Shown here in pieces: positions 14,208 through 20,101 of a stretch of 21,810 nucleotides of DNA. Origin of the DNA: a virus; IMG/VR virus record IMGVR_UViG_3300001750_000008, positions 25,816 to 47,625 of that record; one strand, written 5' to 3'. How positions within the stretch are numbered: the first letter of the stretch is position 1; each line of letters opens with the position of its first letter. The position numbers and the translations under genes are program-made. The notes beneath the pieces are model-generated. The model was given only the letters and a program-made list of their open reading frames with translations, did not search any database and was not told the DNA's origin.

Positions 14208-14241
14208 TGGTGCCCGGGACGAGAATTGAACTCGGCCTGTC
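14208..14241 (-). other. attP core: 34-nt tRNA 3'-end fragment
   Basis: Read on the minus strand, this is the 3' part of a tRNA: T arm CGAG-TTCAATT-CTCG, acceptor strand CCCGGGC, discriminator A and CCA. No anticodon or D arm follows at 14242 and beyond, so it is not a whole gene. Phages that integrate into tRNA genes carry exactly such a fragment to restore the gene after crossover. The isotype cannot be read from this piece; the host gene should start GCCCGGG. Confidence 0.85.
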
Positions 14242-14287
14242 TTTTATTTTATCATAATATCAATTAGTTATAAAGCCGTTTTTAAAT

Positions 14288-14309
14288 TGACAAGATTTTG
14301 ACAAGATTT
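14288..14309 (+). repeat. Right integrase arm-type sites, 2 x TGACAAGATTT
   Basis: Two abutting 11-bp copies (14288-14298, 14299-14309) in the same orientation as the left pair. The midpoint of the two pairs is position 14224, the middle of the tRNA fragment. Confidence 0.8.
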
Positions 14310-14370
14310 TAAAAAAATGACCTGCCATTTTAAGTAGTTCTACCCACATAAATTTGAGTAGTTTCCCGGA

Positions 14371-14399
14371 TTGTTTTTCATAATTATAGGGGATATTTA
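14371..14399 (+). promoter_or_regulatory. Promoter of the candidate small RNA
   Basis: TTGTTT (14371-14376), 17-nt spacer, TATTTA (14394-14399). The 40 bp ending at its -35 (14334-14373) are a diverged copy of the element in front of the 15154 promoter. Predicted start is near 14406. Confidence 0.5.
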
Positions 14400-14405
14400 A
14401 GTTTT

Positions 14406-14483
14406 ACCATTGCCGAAGGGCGATGTTTCTTTACGCAAGGGATCGCACCTCACCTCCTTTTTTGATCCCTTGCGTTTTTTTTT
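14406..14483 (+). ncRNA. Candidate 78-nt small RNA with anti-Shine-Dalgarno loop
   Basis: No ORF is present, but a promoter (14371-14399) faces a strong terminator 80 bp away. The predicted RNA has a 5' hairpin (ATTGCC-GAAG-GGCGAT, 14409-14424) and a 12-bp perfect stem, ACGCAAGGGATC (14433-14444) with GATCCCTTGCGT (14464-14475), followed by nine Ts. Its 19-nt loop contains TCACCTCCTTT (14450-14460), the same 11 nt as the 3' tail of bacterial 16S rRNA (ATCACCTCCTTTCT). The loop could pair with Shine-Dalgarno sequences of mRNAs. It lies between attP and the cargo genes. Expression and function are inferred. Confidence 0.5.
14433..14483 (+). terminator. Strong intrinsic terminator before the cargo genes
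   Basis: Perfect 12-bp stem (14433-14444 with 14464-14475), a 19-nt loop and a nine-T tract. It closes transcription from int and attP and overlaps by 2 bp the TTGACA of the next promoter. Confidence 0.88.
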
Positions 14484-14509
14484 GACATCCCACCCGGAAT
14501 GTGTATTAA
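14482..14509 (+). promoter_or_regulatory. Cargo promoter, copy 1
   Basis: TTGACA (14482-14487), 16-nt spacer and TATTAA (14504-14509). The whole stretch, spacer included, recurs at 15808-15835 with one spacer difference (A/G), so the spacer may be a binding site. Confidence 0.75.
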
Positions 14510-14553
14510 TCGGAGCGCTGAATTAACCTCAAATAAGGAAAAAATCATACAAT

Positions 14554-15078
14554 ATGAATATTGATTGGAAAATAATAGGCATCATCTTAAGCATCATTTT
14601 TAATATCATACTTGTCATTCTATTGTTTTTCAAATCAGCACTTAATAATATCCTTATGGATTTGTGGATTGAGAGAAGGAAGAAAAGAGAAAAAACAATC
14701 CAAAGGATTATTGAGTTTAAAAAATTTTTTAACCTCCAGCAAACAGGGAACTTTCTTGTTATTCTTATGTTAGCCCAAAAAAAAACTGCCATAATATTGG
14801 AAAAAAAGGCTGACTCATACGTTGAACCTACTTACCAAGATAGTTTGAAAAAATCTAAAGAGGCAGCAGACGCAATTTCTGAGATAATAGATCACCTGTA
14901 TGTTGACCTAAAAAATTCTTATAGACGCTATAATGAATTATATATGAAAATAATAAATAAAATTTTGGAAGGCTGGGTCACCAAAGAAAATATGCAACTA
15001 TATTTAGAAAAAATTACATCTTCAACACTGGAAATTACTGAGCTAATCGATTCAAAATTTAGTAACAAATTAGATTAA
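14554..15078 (+). CDS. Membrane-anchored helical cargo protein (174 aa)
   Basis: Residues about 7-28 (IIGIILSIIFNIILVILLFF) form one transmembrane helix; the remaining 145 residues are charged and helical, probably a cytoplasmic coiled-coil domain. AAGGAA lies 13 nt before the ATG. The gene has its own terminator-insulated promoter (14482-14509), so it can be expressed in the lysogen. AT-richness and many AAA lysine codons set it apart from the early operon, as expected of separately acquired cargo. No family is recognised. Exclusion or defence is plausible from position only. Confidence 0.65.
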   Translation: MNIDWKIIGIILSIIFNIILVILLFFKSALNNILMDLWIERRKKREKTIQRIIEFKKFFNLQQTGNFLVILMLAQKKTAIILEKKADSYVEPTYQDSLKKSKEAADAISEIIDHLYVDLKNSYRRYNELYMKIINKILEGWVTKENMQLYLEKITSSTLEITELIDSKFSNKLD

Positions 15079-15080
15079 AT

Positions 15081-15098
15081 ATGCCCCCTGTCAGGCAA
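15081..15098 (+). repeat. 18-bp direct repeat, copy 1 (ATGCCCCCTGTCAGGCAA)
   Basis: Exact 18-bp match to 16783-16800. The two copies bracket 1.7 kb holding three cargo genes and may mark recombination boundaries of that cassette. Confidence 0.75.
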
Positions 15099-15153
15099 TT
15101 CAACCAACAAATCTACGTAATTCTACCTGCCCCAAAAAGAGTAGTTCCCGGGA

Positions 15154-15182
15154 TTGATTTTTATCCCCAAAAAATGTATAAA
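15154..15182 (+). promoter_or_regulatory. Cargo promoter giving an apparently leaderless mRNA
   Basis: TTGATT (15154-15159), 17-nt spacer, TATAAA (15177-15182). The start site should fall at about 15189, and the ATG is at 15191, with no Shine-Dalgarno sequence. The 40 bp before it (15117-15156) resemble 14334-14373. Confidence 0.6.
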
Positions 15183-15190
15183 ACAGCATC

Positions 15191-15442
15191 ATGCTAAAAA
15201 TCGAAAAACCCGATATTGTAAATAAGTTGATAGACGACCTTATTTCGAATCTATCCCTAAAAGAAAAATCTACTATCGCAAATATGGAATTGAGTCTTGT
15301 AAAGGCGCTCGATTTTATATTCCAGGAATATATAGAGTCTAAAGTCGGAATCGGGCCGGAAGATGCAAAGGAATATTCTTTGATAATAACTGGATTGTGG
15401 GAAAAGCTTCAGGAAAACTATAAGTTGAGGGTTGTTAAATGA
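15191..15442 (+). CDS. Small helical cargo protein (83 aa), leaderless
   Basis: Predicted all-helical and acidic (IVNKLIDDLISNLSLKEKST, then IANMELSLVKALDFIFQEYI). I recall similar short proteins beginning with this 'LIDDLI..LSLK.K..IANM' pattern in deltaproteobacterial genomes, always unnamed. No ribosome-binding site is present, and the promoter's predicted start site is within 2-3 nt of the ATG. It shares an ATGA overlap with the next gene (15439), so the two form a translationally coupled pair. A toxin-antitoxin or similar two-component unit is possible from size and overlap, but no toxin motif is visible. Confidence 0.65.
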   Translation: MLKIEKPDIVNKLIDDLISNLSLKEKSTIANMELSLVKALDFIFQEYIESKVGIGPEDAKEYSLIITGLWEKLQENYKLRVVK

Positions 15443-15756
15443 GTGAGCGAGGATCTTTTGTAACAGAATATATCTATTGTGATATTTGTTTTGAAGCCGC
15501 CAAAAAGGTTTTGAACAGTGATACCAAATATTTAAAAACAACTATAGTACCGCACTGGGGACAACCCGATTTAGAACTTCCTATCATTGCCGGTAAAATT
15601 GGGGGTCTTGGTCTTGGTGATGAATTTATCCGAATGAAAGTTGAAATAATACCAAAATTGGAAAGGGTAATTTGTCATAAATTAAGGATAGCTCTATTAT
15701 CCGAACAAGCCGAAGAATTTTTTACGGTCTTACCAAAAAAGGAAAAAAAGGTATAA
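15439..15756 (+). CDS. Cargo protein with CxxC motif, partner of 15191 gene (105 aa)
   Basis: The N-terminus reads MSERGSFVTEYIYCDICFEA, with a CxxC at 14-17. The middle has VPHWG and a glycine-rich IIAGKIGGLGLGDEF, and near the end is RVICHKLRIALL. The cysteines and histidines (C14, C17, the PHW histidine, ICH) could form a metal site. The start overlaps the previous stop by 4 bp, and GAGGG lies 8-10 nt upstream. I recall homologues of unknown function paired with the same small partner. No terminator is seen after it; the GCGACC repeats and next promoter follow. Confidence 0.7.
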   Translation: MSERGSFVTEYIYCDICFEAAKKVLNSDTKYLKTTIVPHWGQPDLELPIIAGKIGGLGLGDEFIRMKVEIIPKLERVICHKLRIALLSEQAEEFFTVLPKKEKKV

Positions 15757-15771
15757 ATTTCAGAAAAATGC

Positions 15772-15798
15772 GCGACCGAAATGCGACCAAGTGCGACC
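15772..15798 (+). repeat. Three GCGACC repeats upstream of cargo promoter 2
   Basis: GCGACC at 15772, 15783 and 15793 (periods 11 and 10). They lie just upstream of the promoter at 15808. They may be regulator sites, or remnants of arm-type sites of another integrase. Confidence 0.5.
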
Positions 15799-15807
15799 AA
15801 TATCCCT

Positions 15808-15835
15808 TTGACATCCCGCCCGGAATGTGTATTTA
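15808..15835 (+). promoter_or_regulatory. Cargo promoter, copy 2
   Basis: TTGACA (15808-15813), 16-nt spacer and TATTTA (15830-15835), a near copy of 14482-14509 including the spacer. It drives the HEPN-like gene after a leader of about 100 nt. Confidence 0.75.
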
Positions 15836-15940
15836 TTGAGGTGCTGATATCAGAACCACCCAAATATACGCCCAGATCTTTGACGACGTAGTACAAAAAG
15901 AAATGAGCAAATTGAAATATTGATTATTTAAGGAGGCTTA

Positions 15941-16669
15941 GTGGTGGAAAATAAAACCGATAAACTAAGACAGTATTACAATATCATATCAGGTTTAAAT
16001 AATCAGTTAAAACCAGCCAGGGGAGCTGTAGGATCTTATTATGTAGATATTTTGGCTGAAGAAATCAAAAAATTGCTTTCTGATTTTCCTGACATAGTGC
16101 GACCCTTCGAAATATCTGATTTTGATAGTTACAGTGGAGCAGATGGTAAATTCTACTATAAGATTCCAAATATCAAAATATATTTAGTAACGGTATTGGG
16201 TAGTTTAAGTGTTTTCATGGATAGGTCACAAGACACACCTATAACAGAAAAAAGGGACTTTACTTGCATTAATGACCCAAAATTAAGAAGAATCATTGAA
16301 AGGGATTATTCTGAGATACAAAGAGCATATATTTCAAGTTGTTGGAAATCGGTAATAATTCTTTCAGGTAGCGCAATGGAAGCAATATTGGCAGATTTAT
16401 TATTATCCAATTCAAAACAAGCATTGTCTTCACAAAAAGCCCCAAACAAAAATAATGATATCAAAAAATGGACTCTTAATAATCTAATTAATGTCGCTGT
16501 TGATTTAGAATTAGTTCCCGCAGGAATTGAAAAAATGTCTCATACAGTTCGAGAATACCGGAACCTTGTACATCCAGGCCTTGAGCTGCGTAAAAATCTT
16601 AAATTTGATGCCGAGGAAGCACGGATAGCCATAGAAGTACTGAATATTGTCCAACGCGATCTGTCATAA
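15941..16669 (+). CDS. HEPN-like cargo protein, possible abortive-infection RNase (242 aa)
   Basis: Two adjacent GTG codons follow AGGAGG (15931-15936); 15941 is the longer choice, and 15944 has the better spacing. Residues 130-155 (SCWKSVIILSGSAMEAILAD) and 200-215 (REYRNLVHPG) resemble the paired helices of HEPN domains: R204-x6-H211, with R207-N208 just before the histidine, matches the Rx4-6H catalytic motif of HEPN ribonucleases used in toxins, Abi systems and CRISPR effectors. The N-terminal 125 residues are of unknown fold. It sits alone behind its own duplicated promoter, with no visible antitoxin, between attP and the lysis genes, a usual place for phage-carried defence. HEPN-like proteins without RNase activity also exist, so function is tentative. 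Confidence 0.6.
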   Translation: MVENKTDKLRQYYNIISGLNNQLKPARGAVGSYYVDILAEEIKKLLSDFPDIVRPFEISDFDSYSGADGKFYYKIPNIKIYLVTVLGSLSVFMDRSQDTPITEKRDFTCINDPKLRRIIERDYSEIQRAYISSCWKSVIILSGSAMEAILADLLLSNSKQALSSQKAPNKNNDIKKWTLNNLINVAVDLELVPAGIEKMSHTVREYRNLVHPGLELRKNLKFDAEEARIAIEVLNIVQRDLS

Positions 16670-16782
16670 TGTATAATTTTTAATATATTTTTTTTGTCAT
16701 AGCTGTCGAAGGTTTATCGAAATATGAATATAAGTACCCGATATTGTTTACAGGACCGGTTGCTTCGTAATCAGCAGGCAAA

Positions 16783-16800
16783 ATGCCCCCTGTCAGGCAA
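16783..16800 (+). repeat. 18-bp direct repeat, copy 2
   Basis: Same ATGCCCCCTGTCAGGCAA as 15081-15098, here next to the end of the late operon. Confidence 0.75.
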
Positions 16801-16830
16801 CGGCGGGTAAAATGTTGCTACCACAACAAT

Positions 16831-16850
16831 AAACCCTGTCCGACACGGGG
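16831..16850 (-). terminator. Probable weak terminator of the late leftward operon
   Basis: CCCTGT (16834-16839) pairs with ACGGGG (16845-16850). On the minus strand the hairpin is followed by TTTATTGTTGT, 9 bp after the holin stop. The T-tract is interrupted, so efficiency is uncertain. Confidence 0.5.
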
Positions 16851-16858
16851 CACCTGAT

Positions 16859-17275
16859 CTATTTATCCAATTTTTTCTTTAAAACTTTCTGAATCTGATG
16901 AGGTCCAAAATATATCACTGTAATTGCTGAAATAATAAACAATATCTTTGTAGCGAGCAAAAGCAGAAATTTGGCATATTCAGGATCGAACTTGTAAACC
17001 ACACTGGCCGCCAAAAGAAAAAAGAAAAAAACCTGGAATGTCATTTTTGCCAATTCTCGTCTGGCCTTGCTTTGTTCTGAGTTTTCTTGGGCCGTTATCC
17101 CCCAGAATTTAAGAATCGTATCAGTAGCTTTCTGTCTTGCGTCTGATTTTTCTTCATCTGTATGCCAGATTTTATCTATCCCGCTGACAATACCATCGGT
17201 AATATTTTTCCCCGCTTCAGCGGCCGTATCGATTGTTTTTGGTGATAAAAATTTTAACCATGCAGGTAAGGCCAT
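16859..17275 (-). CDS. Holin, GTA_holin_3TM-like (138 aa)
   Basis: The N-terminus (LSPKTIDTAAEAGKNITDGI) and the following KIWHTDEEKSDARQ match my memory of the GTA_holin_3TM family, whose members permeabilise the inner membrane for lysis or particle release. Hydrophobic segments lie at about residues 79-94 and 101-122; the family's third segment is not obvious here. The C-terminus is strongly basic (VLKKKLDK), as in many holins. The gene lies 1 bp after the endolysin stop in the leftward late operon and is the last gene before the terminator. Holin-endolysin adjacency supports the call. Confidence 0.8.
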   Translation of the reverse strand: MALPAWLKFLSPKTIDTAAEAGKNITDGIVSGIDKIWHTDEEKSDARQKATDTILKFWGITAQENSEQSKARRELAKMTFQVFFFFLLAASVVYKFDPEYAKFLLLLATKILFIISAITVIYFGPHQIQKVLKKKLDK

Positions 17276-17276
17276 T

Positions 17277-17675
17277 TTAATTCTCCTTTATCAGTTCAAA
17301 ATGTGGAAGATCGTCAAAATGGTTATGCTTAAGATCAGTGGTTCTTCCCCAGTCTCCGCCCCAGCGCAATAGAATTCCCATTTTTTGTCCGATACCCATA
17401 ATATGCCCGGCCAGGTATGTGAACCGTTCCCGATCTTCCCAGTCGATAGGGTAAGGGGCAATATCAACCGCCATTGACGGTAATTGATTATGCCTGGATT
17501 TCGGAAATTTCAATTTTGATTTTCCAATCGAGTATAATCGATCCTGTTCCGCGGCCCCTCGATGGCCTTCAAGTATCGTAAAATCAAAATGCTTGACTGC
17601 TTCCTTTAAGACTTCCTGTATATCTTCATGACAGGTTTTTAATTTGTTCAATGATTTTTCTGAAAAATTCGGCAT
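17277..17675 (-). CDS. Endolysin, M15-family L-Ala-D-Glu-type peptidase (132 aa)
   Basis: The start at 17675 (MPNFSEKSLNKL) is set by AAGGAT 8 nt upstream; the frame is open to 17756, but that would overlap the preceding gene. Zinc ligands of the M15 peptidase fold are visible: H62 and D71 in SRHNQLPSMAVDIAPYP, and H125 in DDLPHFEL. FTILEGHRGAAEQDRLY is the typical preceding segment. The enzyme cuts peptide cross-links of peptidoglycan at the end of the lytic cycle. It has no signal peptide, so it needs the adjacent holin. The small size with no cell-wall-binding domain is usual for phages of Gram-negative hosts. Confidence 0.9.
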   Translation of the reverse strand: MPNFSEKSLNKLKTCHEDIQEVLKEAVKHFDFTILEGHRGAAEQDRLYSIGKSKLKFPKSRHNQLPSMAVDIAPYPIDWEDRERFTYLAGHIMGIGQKMGILLRWGGDWGRTTDLKHNHFDDLPHFELIKEN

Positions 17676-17689
17676 GATATTTATCCTTA

Positions 17690-17935
17690 TTACCCCAGGA
17701 TTGTTTTTATTGCTCCACCAAGTATGACAAGAATGATGGCTCCCACGAAATACCATAGGCGTTTTAATGATGATTTATTCAAATGAGTCTGGGTGACGAT
17801 CCCCACAGTCCCATTGCCCTCAAGAATTTTGAACAGCTTTTCAAAATTCCTGTCATTGGTTTTTTTTAGATTGGCAATTTCGGTTTTTATTTCACCGAAA
17901 GTACCTTCCTTTTTACATTCATGATCTTCAGCCAT
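17690..17935 (-). CDS. Small coiled-coil membrane protein of the lysis cassette (81 aa)
   Basis: ATG at 17935 is chosen because AGAGG lies 8 nt upstream (a TTG two codons earlier is in frame). The N-terminal 45 residues are charged and heptad-like (FGEIKTEIANLKKTNDRNFE), and residues about 58-79 form one transmembrane helix (RLWYFVGAIILVILGGAIKT). This layout is that of XhlA-type haemolysin-like or holin-accessory proteins found beside endolysins. It lies between the tail gene and the endolysin with a 14-bp gap to the latter. It could be a second holin, antiholin or pinholin-like factor. Confidence 0.75.
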   Translation of the reverse strand: MAEDHECKKEGTFGEIKTEIANLKKTNDRNFEKLFKILEGNGTVGIVTQTHLNKSSLKRLWYFVGAIILVILGGAIKTILG

Positions 17936-17953
17936 ATTCAAAAACCTCTGCTC

Positions 17954-20101
17954 TTATCGGGCATTGGCCCAAGGAAAAGGCTGCCCTGCAAATTCGATTG
18001 ATATATATTTTTCTCCGACTGCGTTTAGCTCAACATCAATTGTCCTGATCTTTCTGGCATAAGCCAGAAAATCAAGAAAGTCTGTTGTTCCCTCGATGTC
18101 GTTTGTATTTGGATGCAGCTCATTATTATCCACATTATAACCAAGCCTGTCTTTTGTGAAAAACAGCCAGTTATCAATATCATCCTTGTTTTTATATAGC
18201 CCTAATGCCGTTCTAAAACCCGTGTGAGTATAAGGCCCATCAGCGTTATTATTTCCTGTGTGAACCCCCAAAAAGCTAAACCCTTCAATTTCCATCAGGG
18301 CGATTACCCTATATGTCCCGGTAGGTGCTGCGCTTTTTATCGTGATATTGGTATTGTCCACACTGACGTACTGAGTAGCGGTTTCCGCTTCTGCCGGTGA
18401 TGGATCGATCCTGATGTTATAGTTTGATGTCAACCCGGGATGGGTCAAATACAAACTGCCGGCGATATTTGTTAATTTTGCAATTCCAACCTGCGCAGAA
18501 TCCAAACCATGGGCCTGATTCGTATCTGATCCGGTTGTATGAGATATCTCAGTGGTAAAGACGCCGTAACCGGATTCAACCCTTAAAGACACTCCTGTAT
18601 AGGTATCACCACTCACTAAGGTTTGTTTTGTTCCTTTGGCTGCGTCCGTGTCAAAATGTATCGAGTTAGTGGGGTCGTCTGAAAATCTTACATCCCAGGA
18701 TTCAAGGTTGGATAAGTTTTTATATATGTCTATCCAGGCACTCCAACTCGAACGAGCAGCAGCTATGTTTGATTCGATTGCCGAGCCTAAAGCTGAATCA
18801 GTAACACAGCCTGTTTTAGAGTCGGAAATGAGTGGGTCGGATATATTATCCGCGCACAGCGCTTTAAATCCTGTGGGCGGGGAATAGGTGAAACCGAGTT
18901 GACCGAAATTTAATGTTCCTCCTGAGCCCTGTCCTACACCAAAAAATAAATCATCAGGAAGTGAAGAATACATGATGCCTTGCGAAACATTGTTCTTATA
19001 CATGGTAATTGTTTTAGCATCTGAGTCAACCGCAATACCAATTACATCACCTGCTCCAAAAGTCAGGCCATAAGAACCATCTGCGCCAATATGATATTTT
19101 ACAGCACTACCGTGATAAGTCCAGCCATAGGCATCTGATCCAAGATAAGTTGCTACTGTTCTTTTTTCTGTACCCACTCCAACCATTTCAGTTCCAGCAG
19201 CAGCGGTATATTCGGCATACCATTTCCCACTATTTGGTATCCGCATTGTGCTCAATCCAGCGAGCACAGAATCAGCCTTTAAATTACCGTCTAAAAGATC
19301 AGTTACACCCAAAGCTAATTCATTAATAACTGGATAATTATTTGTCGGTGTATCTATAACCTGATTATCGGTAGTGAAATAATAATCGGTGAAGTCGTTG
19401 CCCCTACCGGATTGATCTTCGCCAAAATGAGATGGGTTAGAATAATCAAGATAAAAACTGTTTGCACCATACGTCCCTGTGTATTTTTTTGGTATCCATA
19501 TATTGTTTTTACTTTCGCCAAATGATGACGGCAAAAGTTGTTGGCCTGTGATAAGTTGAGTTTCAGCCATATATCCTAAAAAATAATTTCCAGAGTAGTT
19601 TCTTCCAACATAATGCGCCTGTTGCCATCCAACCCCACCATTATAATCCTGAGTTACATAATTACTATAAGAAAATTCAGATTCTACTCCATTAATATAT
19701 ACTTTTACTCTATCAGCAGCTGTCGCCAATGTAGTATCGACAGAAATTACGAGATTATACCAATTTGTTATATCACGAAATAATGGTGCTGTGTAATAAC
19801 GACCACTACTACCACCACTAAATTGGATATCTATATAATTATTACTACTAATAAATATATTATCATAACTCGTCGGAGCAGTTGTCCCAAGTAAACAATA
19901 TGTATCATTTAAAAAATAAACTTCACCTCCTCGTTTAAACCATGTTGAAAATGTCCACTTTTTTCTATCTAAATTAGTTTCAGTCATTGATCTACGTAAA
20001 TATGCCAGATTAACATTTCTAGTAAACATACAAGCACAATAAATTTTGTAGTCATAAAAAGAAAGTTCATCATCAGCAGGTATTAAGAAAAAAGGAAACA
20101 T
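17954..20101 (-). CDS. Tail fibre/receptor-binding protein with LamG and SPRY domains (715 aa)
   Basis: Residues about 48-196 form a LamG/concanavalin-like fold (WTFSTWFKRG, YNLVISVDTT, RVKVYINGVE, GYMAETQLITGQQL). Residues about 293-405 form a SPRY-like domain (KWYAEYTA, GDVIGIAVDSDAKTITMYKN, NFGQLGFTYSPPTGF). The C-terminal 300 residues are beta-rich but unassigned. Such domains bind carbohydrates or proteins on the host surface. The ATG overlaps the upstream fibre gene's stop by 1 base (TAATG), with GGAG 9-11 nt before it, so the two fibre proteins are co-translated. The 5' third (about 19560-20100) is clearly more AT-rich than the rest, a sign of recombination in the host-range part. Confidence 0.85.
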   Translation of the reverse strand: MFPFFLIPADDELSFYDYKIYCACMFTRNVNLAYLRRSMTETNLDRKKWTFSTWFKRGGEVYFLNDTYCLLGTTAPTSYDNIFISSNNYIDIQFSGGSSGRYYTAPLFRDITNWYNLVISVDTTLATAADRVKVYINGVESEFSYSNYVTQDYNGGVGWQQAHYVGRNYSGNYFLGYMAETQLITGQQLLPSSFGESKNNIWIPKKYTGTYGANSFYLDYSNPSHFGEDQSGRGNDFTDYYFTTDNQVIDTPTNNYPVINELALGVTDLLDGNLKADSVLAGLSTMRIPNSGKWYAEYTAAAGTEMVGVGTEKRTVATYLGSDAYGWTYHGSAVKYHIGADGSYGLTFGAGDVIGIAVDSDAKTITMYKNNVSQGIMYSSLPDDLFFGVGQGSGGTLNFGQLGFTYSPPTGFKALCADNISDPLISDSKTGCVTDSALGSAIESNIAAARSSWSAWIDIYKNLSNLESWDVRFSDDPTNSIHFDTDAAKGTKQTLVSGDTYTGVSLRVESGYGVFTTEISHTTGSDTNQAHGLDSAQVGIAKLTNIAGSLYLTHPGLTSNYNIRIDPSPAEAETATQYVSVDNTNITIKSAAPTGTYRVIALMEIEGFSFLGVHTGNNNADGPYTHTGFRTALGLYKNKDDIDNWLFFTKDRLGYNVDNNELHPNTNDIEGTTDFLDFLAYARKIRTIDVELNAVGEKYISIEFAGQPFPWANAR

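Larger units (their letters stand above)
16670..16858. other. Convergent intergenic region, no gene
   Basis: A 189-bp gap between the rightward cargo and leftward lysis genes. It holds the second 18-bp repeat (16783-16800) and a hairpin (16834-16850). The first 40 bp are very AT-rich. No ORF with a ribosome-binding site is seen. Confidence 0.5.

Noticed and set aside
14208-14241. A complete host tRNA gene next to int
   Set aside because: Only the T arm and acceptor strand are present; no anticodon or D arm follows, so it is an attachment-site fragment.
14430-14470. Minus-strand reading of the CACCTCC loop as a ribosome-binding site (AAAGGAGGTG)
   Set aside because: The following GTG opens only five codons before a stop, so no leftward gene uses it.
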